Shown here: positions 8,408-17,596 of the stretch, piece after piece
Position numbering within the stretch: position 1 is the first letter of the stretch
How the letters are laid out: each line of letters begins with the position of its first letter
DNA from: JAWKOK01 sp963765875
Lineage (GTDB): Bacteria; Chloroflexota; Anaerolineae; Caldilineales; Caldilineaceae
Assembly: GCA_963765875.1 (NCBI GenBank)
Contig: CAVXYK010000004.1
Location: 108,760-172,759 of the forward strand
Reading direction: 5' to 3'
Length of the DNA: 64,000 nucleotides
The notes under the pieces: generated by a model
The model's database searches: none
What the model was told of the DNA's origin: nothing
Seen by the model: only the letters and a program-made list of their open reading frames with translations
Made by a program: the position numbers and the translations under genes

Positions 8408-11067
8408 ATGGCACGATCAACAAGGCGCTTTGCAGAATTGCTGCAAGAAGGCATTACTGCCATTGCCGTCCGCACATCAAAACCCAAGAGCGTGATCCGC
8501 GACGAACTAGGCTATGCCGTCGGCCGCAAGGGCGGCAGTGCCATTGAGTATTGGGGATATGGCGACGGTCATATCCCCAGACTACAGTCGGAAGTGGAAG
8601 CATTGGCGCGGGCGCTGGTTGATGAGGGTGGGCTGGACCAAACCTGGTTGAGCGCTTTCTTGGAGAGCGCCGGCTATGCCGACAGCGCGGCGATTGTGAC
8701 AGAGCTATTCCCTGTTGCTTCGGACCCATTGCGAAACAATCTGCCCTTGCCGCCGACACCTTTTGTGGGCCGTGACGCCGAGTTGGCCGACCTGGCCCGC
8801 ATGATTGCCGATCCCGGCTGCCGGCTTATCACGTTGATCGGGCCCGGCGGCAGCGGCAAGACCCGCCTGGCCACAGAAGCGGCCAGGAAGGCGATTTCAG
8901 CCTTCGCCGATGGCGTTGTCTTCGTCGGGCTGGCCCCACTTTCGTCTGCCAGAGGGGGTCGCGCCGGCGGTGGCAGCAGCGCTCCACCTCACACTCGACG
9001 GCAACCTCACACCGCAAGCCCAGGTGCTGCGCTATGTACGCCAACAGGCACTGCTGCTTGTCTTGGACAATTTCGAACACCTGTTGACTTCAGCAAACCG
9101 ACCAGAGCCGGAACAAGATGACGATCCCGCCATTGCCCTGGTGACAGGCATCTTGGATCAGGCCCCGGATGCGAAGATGCTGGTGACCTCGCGCGAGCGG
9201 CTGAACATAAGAGGAGAGTGGGTCTACGACGTGGACGGGCTGGAGACGCCCACAGAAGAAGCGGCCGCGTCTATGGAGCACAGCGTAGACGCGTACAGTG
9301 CGCCCACACTCTTTGTGCAGACTGCACGCCGCGTGCAGGCCGGCTTTGCACCCACTGTTGCGGATCTCGAGGCAATCTTGCGCATCTGCCGTGTCGTGGG
9401 TGGGATGCCGCTGGCCATCGAACTGGCCGCGGCCTGGGTGCGCGTGCTCTCCTGCAACGAGATTGCCGAGGAGATCGAGGAGAGTCTGGGGCTACTCGCC
9501 ACCACGCAGCGTGACCTATCTCCGCGGCACCGCTCGATGCAGGCAGTGTTCGACCATTCTTGGGAGCTGCTCAGCGTCGAAGAGCAGAGCGTCTTTGCCG
9601 GGTGCTCGATCTTTCGCGGCGGCTTCACGCGCGAGGCCGCGGTTGAAGTGGCCGGTGCGTCCCTGCCGATTCTGGCGGCACTTGGTGGACAAGTCCTTGT
9701 TGCGCCGGAATCGCCAGCAGCGCTATGAGATCCACGAACTCGCCCGTCAATATGCTGCCGATCGACTGGTCGAAGCGCAAGGGGTGGCGCAGGCACGTCA
9801 CCGACATCTGCGCTTCTTCAGCCAGTTTGCCGAGGAAGCCGAACCCCGACTGAGAATCGGACGACACGTTGTACAGTGGCTCGATCGGATCGAGAGCGAG
9901 CATGACAACCTGCGTGCGGCCCTCGAGTGGGCATTGAACGACGGCGAATTTGCGCTAGGAATGCGTATCGTCGGCGCGCTGTGGCATTTTTGGCTGGAGC
10001 GCGGTTACGCGCTTGAGGGACAGGCTCAAGCGGAACGTTATCTGGCGCGTCCTGAGGCAACGGCAGACAAATATCTACGGGCAAGGGCACTGCACACGGC
10101 CGGCGTTCTGGCCCAATATCAAGTTCGCTTACGCGGCCGCGCACGCATTTCTGATCGAGAGTATTGACTTGAGCCGTCAACTGGGCGGCAACGGAAAATC
10201 GATCCTTCTATGGGCGCTCATTGCCCAGGGCCATACGCATAACGGTCTAGAAGAGCCTGATGCCGTAGAGACGATGGCCAGAGAGAGCCTTCATCTCGGC
10301 CAAGAACTCCAGGATACATATGCTCAAGGACACGCATTGTGTTTGCTTGCAGGTGTCGCCCGACAACGAGGGGAGACATCAAGCGCGCAGCAGCACCTTC
10401 TCGCAAGTATAGAATGCTTCGAGACCAGTGGAGACAGCGGTATGCGCGGGATCGCACTGAGCACGTATGGCATGCTGCTCTACGAGCAAGGTGACTATGT
10501 GGCAGCACGTGCACGTGTGACCGACGGCCTGACCATCTTTGAGGAAGTGGGCGACACCGTCAGGCGGAGCAAAGCGCTCATGCAACTGGGCGTTATTGCC
10601 GTGGCACAAGACGACCCCGCTGAGGCGCAGACATTCCTGACCAGGGCGCTGAAGCTCATCCGCAAAGCAGGTCAACCCCGTTGGTTGACCGATGTACTCG
10701 ATGTCATGGGGCGACTGGCACTGCGGCAGGGAGATTATACTCGTGCGCAAACGATGTTCCAGGAATCACTCGACGTAGGCATTGAGATGAACCACCCAGT
10801 ATGGATCGCCCGCGCATTGGAAGCGCTGGCTTGCCTGGCTGCAGCACAGGGACGGATGGAAGAGGCGGCATCAACTATTTGGCGCGGCCGAGACACACAA
10901 GGTGGGAATTGAGACGCGCTTGGATCCCGTGTGGCATGCGGACCACGAGCACTGGGTCGGCATGACGCGCACGCCAACTGGGTGAAGCAACCTTTTCGGC
11001 TGCATGGGCTGAAGGAGCAGCGTTGACGTTAGAGCAGGTGCGAGACAGTGCGGTTGGGACCATGTGA
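8408..11067 (+). pseudogene. STAND-type ATPase/TPR regulator, broken by about five frameshifts
   Basis: The N-terminal 115 residues (KSVIRDELGYAVGRKGGSAI, EYWGYGDGHIP) match a DNA-binding-like domain common in Chloroflexota regulators. A P-loop ATPase follows, with FVGRDAELADL and GPGGSGKT (145-152). After a shift near 8940 the next frame gives LLVLDNFEHLL, LVTSRERLNIRGEWVYDV and VVGGMPLAIELAAAWVR, the NB-ARC-like core. A shift near 9690 gives VDKSLLRR and YEIHELARQYAADRL. A shift near 10125 gives TPR-like helices. Shifts near 10875 and 10968 restore a C-terminus LFGAAETHKVG...LGEATFSAAWAEGAALTLEQ. The joined protein of about 880 residues has the full expected architecture. Either heavy local sequencing error or early decay explains it. 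Family members usually regulate transcription in response to unknown signals. Confidence 0.65.
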
Positions 11068-11216
11068 GCTCGCCATTCGAACTAGAATATGTTTCAGCGG
11101 TTCGACCATCTCTTCAACTCGGCGTGAATACTTCGACTGCGCTCAGCACAAGTGCCACGACAGAAATATGATGGCTCTACCTCTGGCACGAACTGTATTC
11201 AGATTTCTGTCGGAAT

Positions 11217-11570
11217 TCACCGCAGCCCAATGGCGAGGCTCAACCCATGGTCGATCCGCGCCATGATGGTTGCCGGCAAGTCGGAAATGTATTCATCGAG
11301 CCAGGATTTATCGATCGTGGTGAGTTGGGTGACATTGGCGACAGAGTCTTTGGCAAGTCCCGACTCCGCACGCGAAATAGCGACGTTGCCGGGGAAGTCG
11401 GCATAGCGCAGATTCGACGTCAACGAGAGAACGATGACGGTGGCCAATTTGCTCTGATTGAACTGGTCGTCTTGCACAATCAGTACTGGTCGGCGATAGC
11501 CCGGCTCGGAATGCCTTGGCTCGCCCAGATCCACCCACCAGATTTGGCCACGATGCATTGATGCTACCAT
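11217..11570 (-). CDS. mazF: MazF/PemK-type toxin (mRNA interferase)
   Basis: The protein has the MazF hallmarks: RGQIWWVDLGEP at the start, the SEPGYRRPVLIVQDD strand, VIVLSLTSN, and the C-terminal VTQLTTIDKSWL. MazF enzymes cut single-stranded RNA at short motifs and slow growth when freed from their antitoxin. Translation may begin at ATG 11570 (MVASMHRG) or at the internal MHRG (11558). The first overlaps the antitoxin stop by 7 bases (ATGGTAG), which implies translational coupling. The length of 113-117 residues is normal for the family, and no residue appears to be missing. It is co-transcribed with the antitoxin gene 11800-11564. Confidence 0.9.
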   Translation of the reverse strand: MVASMHRGQIWWVDLGEPRHSEPGYRRPVLIVQDDQFNQSKLATVIVLSLTSNLRYADFPGNVAISRAESGLAKDSVANVTQLTTIDKSWLDEYISDLPATIMARIDHGLSLAIGLR

Positions 11571-11800
11571 TCGGACGCCAAGAGCCTTCTGCGCGAAAGA
11601 CTGGCAATATCCGGCGGTAATGCCGTATCAACCTGTGCACATGCCTCGTTGATCCGCGTGGTCAAATCGTCTGTGCGGTATGCTTCAACATATTCACGCA
11701 AAGCCGTGGCATACAATTCACTGCGTGTTTGGCCGCGTTCTCTTGCCAATTCATCGGCCAAAGCAAAAAGGTCGTCTGGAAGAGAGATAGCTGTTTTCAT
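11564..11800 (-). CDS. Ribbon-helix-helix antitoxin of the MazF pair
   Basis: The 78-residue protein opens MKTAISLPDDLFALADELAR, a ribbon-helix-helix fold in which the first strand contacts DNA. The C-terminal half is acidic and would wrap the toxin. It precedes the toxin gene and overlaps it. No ribosome site precedes the ATG; the predicted promoter places the transcript start at or next to the ATG, suggesting leaderless translation. Tandem direct repeats in the promoter (AGTATAACCCC twice on the plus strand) are the likely autoregulatory operator. Confidence 0.85.
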   Translation of the reverse strand: MKTAISLPDDLFALADELARERGQTRSELYATALREYVEAYRTDDLTTRINEACAQVDTALPPDIASLSRRRLLASEW

Positions 11801-11835
11801 GCCAATAGTATAACCCCAGTATAACCCCACGTCAA
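11801..11835 (-). promoter_or_regulatory. Promoter and direct-repeat operator of the toxin-antitoxin pair
   Basis: Read leftward, TTGACG (11835-11830), a 17-base spacer and TATACT (11812-11807) make a near-consensus sigma-70 promoter. Only six bases separate the -10 box from the antitoxin ATG. An 11-base unit repeats back to back at 11807-11817 and 11818-11828, covering the spacer and the -10 box. Confidence 0.7.
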
Positions 11836-11901
11836 GCCCATTTGGCATCCAAGCCACAGCCCTGTCCATGCTTGTCTACTGGTGGCCGTTTCAACCTTGG
11901 A

Positions 11902-12062
11902 CTAGCATTGCTCAGGGTCGTCTGCGCCCAATGGAGTGATGAGGCGACGCCGATAGGAACACTTAGTTCCCGGACGCCACTGGCCAACATCGGCCATGTC
12001 CATGACGTGCGCCATCAGACCTTTCTGCCGACAACAGACGACCATCGCCGGCGATAGTTCCA
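11902..12062 (-). pseudogene. Fragment of a methyltransferase related to its neighbour
   Basis: Read leftward from 12060, the frame gives ELSPAMVVCCRQKGLMAHVM then DMADV. The intact methyltransferase just upstream has DLSPEMVAHCRRKGLDAQVM then DMAEL at about residues 85-110. The match covers only about 25 residues. The rest of the frame (to a TAG at 11902) is unrelated, and there is no start. It is a remnant of a duplicated or replaced paralogue lying directly downstream of the intact gene. Confidence 0.65.
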
Positions 12063-12072
12063 GGCAATTGAC

Positions 12073-12699
12073 CTAGTTTCTCAGGAGCATCGACTGATAC
12101 TCGTACTGCTTGCCACGACGAGATACCGGGATACTCTTAAACGTGACGATCTCGAAAACGGTGGACACTACATCCTGCAACGGCTTGTCCGCATAGAACG
12201 AGAAGAAACGCTGAGGCCGATAACTGTCGTCGGCCAAGATCCCCTCGAACTCCCAGCCGCCCCAGACGCCCATGTAAAAGAGACCATCAGGCGCCAGGAC
12301 ACGCCGAATCCCTTGCAGCACGGACGGCAGTTCGCTCTTGGGTTGGTGCAAGAGACTGTTCATGGCATAGACGGCGTCGAAAGAACCTGAATCGAAAGTC
12401 AGTTCAGCCATATCCATTACCTGCGCGTCCAACCCTTTCCGGCGGCAATGCGCGACCATCTCCGGTGAGAGATCGGTACACGTGACGTTGATGCCTTGCT
12501 CGTGAAAGAAAAGCCCATCACGCCCGGGGCCGGATCCGAGTTCCAACAAGGAGCGCCGGTTTTCGACCTGCAACCGGGAAAGAAAGGTTTTTCGTTCCTG
12601 TGCCTTCCACGGCGCTATCTCAAGGCGATCACGGTAGTCGGCCTTCCGGTCATAGGAAGTCCGCAAGTTCTGACGGTTCGCAAGATCGTCTGGTTTCAT
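12073..12699 (-). CDS. SAM-dependent class I methyltransferase
   Basis: This 208-residue protein carries motif I as LLELGSGPGRDGLFF, followed by CTDLSPEMVAHCRRKGL and the motif IV region FDAVYAMNSLLH. The conserved post-motif helix reads LQGIRRVLAPDGLFYMGVWG. The start ATG at 12699 (MKPDDLANRQ) has GGAGAG seven bases upstream and is preferred over a further upstream start at 12726. The C-terminal VSRRGKQYEYQSMLLRN looks intact. The substrate is unknown. Its partner is not evident, but a degraded relative lies immediately downstream (11902-12062), suggesting tandem duplication and loss. Confidence 0.85.
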   Translation of the reverse strand: MKPDDLANRQNLRTSYDRKADYRDRLEIAPWKAQERKTFLSRLQVENRRSLLELGSGPGRDGLFFHEQGINVTCTDLSPEMVAHCRRKGLDAQVMDMAELTFDSGSFDAVYAMNSLLHQPKSELPSVLQGIRRVLAPDGLFYMGVWGGWEFEGILADDSYRPQRFFSFYADKPLQDVVSTVFEIVTFKSIPVSRRGKQYEYQSMLLRN

Positions 12700-12813
12700 G
12701 TTTCTCTCCGTGTGTGGCAGGCGCATTTATCGATTTGGGTGTGTTGGCAACTTCCAGATCATATCGCTCTATCGACAGATGGTATCGGCAAACCACATCG
12801 GATGTCAACCGAG

Positions 12814-12843
12814 GTGACGCTTTTGGCGCAAGTATCCTATAAT
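12814..12843 (+). promoter_or_regulatory. Sigma-70-like promoter for the M20 amidohydrolase
   Basis: GTGACG (12814-12819), an 18-base spacer and a perfect TATAAT (12838-12843) lie 46 bases upstream of the amidohydrolase ATG. Confidence 0.5.
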
Positions 12844-12889
12844 CATGTCCACCTGAAATATCCAATCATCGAACTGTGAAAGGGCAATC

Positions 12890-14096
12890 ATGGAACTGAC
12901 CAACCGTTTCCGGCATGAGGCCGACGAACTCTACGATCAACTCGTCGCCTGGCGGCGTGATTTTCACCAACACCCGGAGCTCGGCTTTGAGGAAGTACGT
13001 ACGGCCGGCATCGTTGCCGATCACCTGCGCGACCTGGGCCTGGAAGTGTCGACCGGCATCGGCAAGACCGGCGTGGTCGCCATGGTCGAGCCGGACGACG
13101 TGGCCGACGACGCGCCCGTCGTCTTGCTGCGCTTTGACATGGATGCGTTGCCGATTTTCGAGCTAAACGACGTGCCCTATCGCTCGCAGAATGACGGCGT
13201 CATGCACGCCTGCGGCCACGACGGCCACACGGCCATGGGCATGGGCGCGGCTCAACTGCTGACCAAACATCGCAATGAACTGCCGGGCCGGGTCAAGCTG
13301 GTCTTTCAGCCGGCAGAAGAGGGGATCGGCGGAGCGAACGCCATGATCGAGGATGGTGTGCTCGAAAACCCGGCCCCGTCGGCATCATTTGGCCTGCATC
13401 TGTGGAGTCGTCTGCCGCTCAATCAGGTCATCGTGCAGGCCGGCCCGCTCTGGGCCAGCGCAGGCAAGTTTGCGCTGACGGTGCATGGCGTGGGCGGCCA
13501 CGGAGCCGCGCCGCATGAGACTGTTGATGCTACCTTGATTGCGGCTCAGGTCCTGGTCAGTTGGCAGAGCATTGTCTCCCGCAATGCCAATCCCTCTGAT
13601 GCGGCTGTCATTTCGGTGGGCAAGTTTCACAGCGGCAATGCCTCGAATATCATCTCCGACCGTGCGGAGTTGGAGGGCACCTATCGTTGCTACACGGAGG
13701 AGATGCGTGCGCTGCTGCTGAGGCGCATGGAAGAGATGGCCAATGGCATCTGCGCCGCCTACGGTGCTACCTGTCGAATTCAAGCATATCGGCTATGTGC
13801 CTGCGACCGTCAATGACGAGGCGGGGGCGCAGATCATGCAGTCGGTGGCTGAGACAGTCGTTGGGCCTGACCAGATCGACCAGATCACGCCGATGATGGT
13901 CGGTGAGGACATGTCTGAGTTCCTGGATCGGGTCCCCGGCTGTTTCGTGCTGGTCGGCGCATCGGACCCGGCCCAGGAGATGCACAGCCCCCACCACAGC
14001 CCGACCTTCGATTTCGACGAACGTATGATGCCGACCGGTGTTGCTCTCTTGGCCGGTGCGGCCGTTGAGTATCTCGAAAGTCAGGCACAAGGTTGA
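12890..14096 (+). pseudogene. M20 family metallopeptidase/amidohydrolase, single frameshift
   Basis: The protein shows the M20D pattern of hippurate/N-acyl amino acid hydrolases. It has WRRDFHQHPELGFEE near the start, RFDMDALP (81-88), the metal motif HACGHDGH (106-113), QPAEEG (140-145, with the catalytic Glu) and the lid-dimerisation domain GVGGHGAAPHETVDAT. Near base 13773 the frame slips; the adjacent frame continues VEFKHIGYVPATVNDEAG and then PMMVGEDMSEFLDRVPG. It ends with the metal-binding HSPHHSPTFDFDE at 14096. Restored length is about 401 residues, normal for the family. The start is ATG 12890, with a weak AAAGGG upstream. These enzymes remove acyl groups from amino acids in the cytosol. 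All catalytic residues survive, so a sequencing indel is plausible. Confidence 0.8.
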
Positions 14097-14116
14097 TCTC
14101 ATCAGGAGAAAAAGTC

Positions 14117-14323
14117 ATGGCCACCAACAGTGAATTTCAGCCAGGTCCGATCAAAGAAACGATCAGTTTCCAAGACTTCGAAAAGCTCGATATTCGTGTT
14201 GGCGCCATTGAGCTCGTAGAGGACATTCCAGAGTCAGATAGGTTGGTGCGGTTGACCGTAAACATGGGCGATCACAAGCGCAACATTCTGGTAGGGATGA
14301 AACAGGAACGCGCTGATCCCTAA
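14117..14323 (+). pseudogene. Truncated CsaA/YgjH-like tRNA-binding domain protein
   Basis: IKETISFQDFEKLDIRVGAI and RLTVNMGDHKRNILVGMKQE match the first half of the 110-residue CsaA-type OB-fold proteins. These bind tRNA or nascent chains. The frame stops at residue 68, directly after MKQERADP. None of the three downstream frames carries the expected second half (REIEGRQALFVVNL and onward in relatives). A deletion of about 40 codons therefore seems more likely than a one-base shift. AGGAG precedes the ATG by 8 bases, so the start is intact. The gene follows the amidohydrolase by 20 bases and probably shares its transcript. Confidence 0.6.
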
Positions 14324-14380
14324 GAAGAAAACCGTCGCCCTTCCCGAATGGAAGATGAATGAATCAACGAAGGAGCCATC

Positions 14381-14713
14381 ATGTCCGAAACGTATTTCAT
14401 CCGTGCACTCGATCACGCCGGTACACGCGAGGAGAAAGCATATAAGCACACGTTTTTCCAGAGCGAACGTCTATTGACCGGACTCAACTGTCTTCAGCCG
14501 GGCCAACAACAGAAGATCCATGACCACCCGGAGCAGGACAAATTCTACTTCGTGCTCTCTGGTTCCGGCCTCTTCACTGTCGGCGATCAGTCCCAGACCT
14601 GTGGCGAAGGCGAGCTGATCCTGGCCCCGGCAGGCGTGCCACATGGCGTCGTCAACCAGGGGGACGATCTATTGACCTTCATCACTGTCATCGCGCCCTT
14701 TCCCGTGGTGTAG
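14381..14713 (+). CDS. Small single-domain cupin protein
   Basis: This 110-residue protein has both cupin motifs. Motif 1 contains H47 and H49 with E51 and D53 (KIHDHPEQDKFYFVLSGSG). Motif 2 contains H88 (LAPAGVPHGV). The three histidines and one acidic residue are the usual metal ligands of cupin-2 proteins, so a bound metal is likely. The substrate cannot be predicted. GGAG lies nine bases upstream of the ATG. It is compact, complete, and lies alone between the truncated tRNA-binding protein and the GntR regulator. Confidence 0.85.
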   Translation: MSETYFIRALDHAGTREEKAYKHTFFQSERLLTGLNCLQPGQQQKIHDHPEQDKFYFVLSGSGLFTVGDQSQTCGEGELILAPAGVPHGVVNQGDDLLTFITVIAPFPVV

Positions 14714-14784
14714 GCAACAGTAGAGGCGCACGATTTTGCGTCGCTACAGTTGCCTCTTCTGATGATTTCCAAGCACCCAGGATA

Positions 14785-14842
14785 TTGACACGAATTGCCC
14801 CAAGTGCTTTAATTGGAAAACATAATTTGATTAATCGGATTA
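14785..14842 (+). promoter_or_regulatory. Promoter and candidate operator upstream of the GntR-type regulator
   Basis: TTGACA (14785-14790), a 17-base spacer and TTTAAT (14808-14813) form a good sigma-70 promoter. Just downstream, TAATC-G-GATTA (14832-14842) is a perfect 11-base palindrome in AT-rich DNA, suited to binding by the regulator itself. Confidence 0.55.
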
Positions 14843-14879
14843 TTTGCATAATTGCAGAAACCAGCGTGGGTTCCGGGTA

Positions 14880-15632
14880 ATGATCACCACCAAAATCGAG
14901 TCAGACTTGCTTCGTTATCTACTCGAACAGAAATACGAACCGGGCGACCGTCTTCCCTCGCTCAACGAGCTGAGTAAAGAGACCGGGATCGGCGTTGGCA
15001 AGCTGCGTGAGCAGTTGGAAGTTGTGCGCACGCTCGGCCTGATCGATGCCCGTCCCCGACGCGGTATCGTACGCACCGAGTATGATTTTCTCCCCCCTGT
15101 CCGCCTTAGCTTGCTAGCCGCATTGGCTATCGACCGCAATCACTTTGAAGCCTTCAGCGGTCTGCGCATTCATCTGGAAATGGCCTACTGGGACGAGGCT
15201 GTCGCCCTGCTGACCGACGAAGATATGAGCCATCTCAAGTCGCTGGTCGAGCAAGGGATCTGCAAACTCAGCCAACCGCGCATCCAAATCCCTTTCCAAG
15301 AACACCGTGACCTACATCTCACGATCTATCGACGCCTCAACAACCCGTTCGTCATCGGGCTGCTGGAGGCTTATTGGGATGCCTACGAAGCGGTCGAACT
15401 GAGCACCTATGCAGACTACCAATATTTGACCGACGTCTGGGCATATCACCAGCGCATCGTTGACGCGCTCTGCGCAGGAGAGACTCAACTCGGCAAACAG
15501 TTGCTTGTGGAGCACATGCAGCTGCTCGACAGCCGTGGTATGAATCTGGACGGATTGACGGCCAACGGGGCTATTCAAGCGTTTGCAGACAATCAGCGAC
15601 CTGTCGCTGAAAACGCTGCAAATGAACATTGA
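14880..15632 (+). CDS. GntR/FadR-type transcriptional regulator (FCD domain)
   Basis: Residues 1-65 form a winged helix: LLEQKYEPGDRLPSLNELSK, then GIGVGKLREQLEVVRTLGLI and a basic PRRGIVRTEY wing. The C-terminal 170 residues are helical and rich in acidic residues and histidines, including FQEHRDLHLTIYRRLNNPFV. This matches the FCD ligand-binding fold, which often binds a carboxylate through a metal. The protein is 250 residues, normal for FadR/LldR relatives. ATG 14880 is chosen because the wing-helix start follows at once; no strong ribosome site is present. The gene lies 122 bases upstream of korA in the same direction and could control korAB. Confidence 0.85.
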   Translation: MITTKIESDLLRYLLEQKYEPGDRLPSLNELSKETGIGVGKLREQLEVVRTLGLIDARPRRGIVRTEYDFLPPVRLSLLAALAIDRNHFEAFSGLRIHLEMAYWDEAVALLTDEDMSHLKSLVEQGICKLSQPRIQIPFQEHRDLHLTIYRRLNNPFVIGLLEAYWDAYEAVELSTYADYQYLTDVWAYHQRIVDALCAGETQLGKQLLVEHMQLLDSRGMNLDGLTANGAIQAFADNQRPVAENAANEH

Positions 15633-15754
15633 GGGGTACTCTACAGCCAATCAACCGATAGATCGTGGATAATCTCGATATCCTGTTGTTTTCAATGTCT
15701 TGATGGGCATTGTTGAAGCGTAAATAATTGTTCGACCAATTTCTGGAGGAGATG

Positions 15755-17485
15755 ATGGGCCTAGCTACCAAGGAAGCGCCAAAGGACGCCGCGCAGCCCA
15801 AGCGCGTTGTCAATGATTTCAACATCAATGTGGCAACGGTCAACGGTTCAGGAAGCCAAACAAGTAATCTGGTTCTGATCCGTTCACTGTTCAAAATGGG
15901 CATTCCGGTTACCGGCAAGAATATGTTCCCAAGCAACATTCAGGGGCTTCAGACCTGGTACCATGTTCGGCTGAGCAAGGAGGGGTACCTGGCCCGCCGC
16001 GACGGCATTGAGGTTATGGTCTGCATGAATCCGGCGACCTTTGCCGAAGATATGGACTCTGCGCTGCCCGGCGGCATCGTCCTTTACGACGATGCCTTGC
16101 CGATTGCCAACCACCGCAAGGATGTCACCTTCTACCCCATCCCAGTCAAGCAATTGGTTAAGGATGCCGAACTACCCTTTGCGTTGCGCGACTACGTGGC
16201 CAACTTCGCCTACGTCGGCGCCCTGGCCTATCTGCTGGAGATCGAGCTGGATGAAATCCACGCCGCACTCGATTGGAACTTTGGCGGCAAGCAGAAGCCC
16301 ATCGACATGAACTACAACATGGCGATTGCCGCTTACGAGTGGGCCAAAGCAAATTTGACCAACGATCAGCCCTACCGTGCCGAGCGCATGAGCGGCTTTA
16401 CCGAGGGCAAGGTCATGGTCGACGGCAATACGGGAGCCGCGTTGGGGGCCATCTTCAACGGTGTTGAGGTTGTGCCCTGGTACCCGATCACGCCCTCATC
16501 CAGCGTTGCCGAAAAGATCGGTGAATATGCGCCCAAGCTACGCAAAGATCCGGAATCCGGCAAGGCGACCTACGCCATCATCCAGGCTGAGGACGAGTTA
16601 GCAGCCATCGGGATGGTCGTCGGCGCAGGGTGGACAGGCGCACGCGCCATGACGGCCACCAGCGGCCCCGGCATCAGCCTGATGGCAGAAATCGTTGGTC
16701 TCGCCTTCTACGCCGAAGTGCCGGCCGTGATCTGGGACATCCAACGCGTCGGGCCAAGTACAGGTCTGCCCACCCGCACCGGCCAAGGCGACATCCTGAC
16801 CACCTACTATTTGAGCCACGGCGACACCCGACACGTCCTGCTATTCCCATCCACGCCAAAGGAATGTTTCGAATTCGCAGGCACAGCCTTCGACCTGGCC
16901 GAACGATTGCAGACGCCGGTCTTCGTGCTCAGCGACCTTGACCTGGGCATGAACACCTGGATCAGCGATCCCTTCGACTATCCCGACAAACCGATGGATC
17001 GAGGCAAGATCGCTTCAGCAGAGATGATCAAAGAGCTCGGCTCCAAGTGGGGACGCTACATGGACATCGACGGCGACGGCATCCCCTATCGCTCACTGCC
17101 GGGCAACGAGAATGTGATGGCCGGCTATCTGACCCGGGGCACCGGTCACGATGAATATGGAACCTACACCGAGCGACCCGACGTGTGGGAACGCAACATG
17201 GCACGCATCGCACTCAAGTTTGAAACGGCGCGAACCCTGACGCCCAAACCCGAGATTTTCGACTGTGATGACAAGAGCGTTGCCATCATCAGCCTGGGCA
17301 GCAACCACGAAGCTGTCTTGGAAGCACGCGACCGCCTGAGCGAGCAGGGCATCGAGACGGGCTACATGCGCGTACGTTCCCTGCCCATCGGCCAAGAAGT
17401 ACGCGATTTCATCGCCGAATACGACAACATCTATCGTCGTAGAGATGAACCAGGACGGCCAGCTGAATATTATCCTGCGTACTGA
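15755..17485 (+). CDS. korA: 2-oxoacid:acceptor oxidoreductase, alpha subunit with fused gamma domain (3' frameshift)
   Basis: The N-terminal 190 residues are the gamma domain (VNGSGSQTSNLVLIRSLFKM, GIPVTGKNMFPSNIQG). They are followed by the alpha domain with WYPITPSSSVAEKIGEYAP, EDELAAIGMVVGAGWTGARA and TATSGPGISLM. With KorB this enzyme interconverts 2-oxoacids such as 2-oxoglutarate and acyl-CoA plus CO2, using ferredoxin. GGAGGAG precedes ATG 15755 and fixes the start. Near 17432 one extra base shifts the frame, giving a false end RRRDEPGRPAEYYPAY. The correct frame continues VVEMNQDGQLNIILRTDIPE and stops at 17597, overlapping the korB ATG by one base (TAATG). The restored protein has about 613 residues. 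The shift is probably a sequencing error, since korB is intact and coupled. Confidence 0.88.
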   Translation: MGLATKEAPKDAAQPKRVVNDFNINVATVNGSGSQTSNLVLIRSLFKMGIPVTGKNMFPSNIQGLQTWYHVRLSKEGYLARRDGIEVMVCMNPATFAEDMDSALPGGIVLYDDALPIANHRKDVTFYPIPVKQLVKDAELPFALRDYVANFAYVGALAYLLEIELDEIHAALDWNFGGKQKPIDMNYNMAIAAYEWAKANLTNDQPYRAERMSGFTEGKVMVDGNTGAALGAIFNGVEVVPWYPITPSSSVAEKIGEYAPKLRKDPESGKATYAIIQAEDELAAIGMVVGAGWTGARAMTATSGPGISLMAEIVGLAFYAEVPAVIWDIQRVGPSTGLPTRTGQGDILTTYYLSHGDTRHVLLFPSTPKECFEFAGTAFDLAERLQTPVFVLSDLDLGMNTWISDPFDYPDKPMDRGKIASAEMIKELGSKWGRYMDIDGDGIPYRSLPGNENVMAGYLTRGTGHDEYGTYTERPDVWERNMARIALKFETARTLTPKPEIFDCDDKSVAIISLGSNHEAVLEARDRLSEQGIETGYMRVRSLPIGQEVRDFIAEYDNIYRRRDEPGRPAEYYPAY

Positions 17486-17596
17486 TATTCCGGAACGTGC
17501 GATGAACCTAAAATCAGTAGCCAGAAACGATGGTTGGTCACTCAGCGCCCGCTGGATTTCGCAAGCGATCACAAGTGAATTGGGAGGGAACCAATA

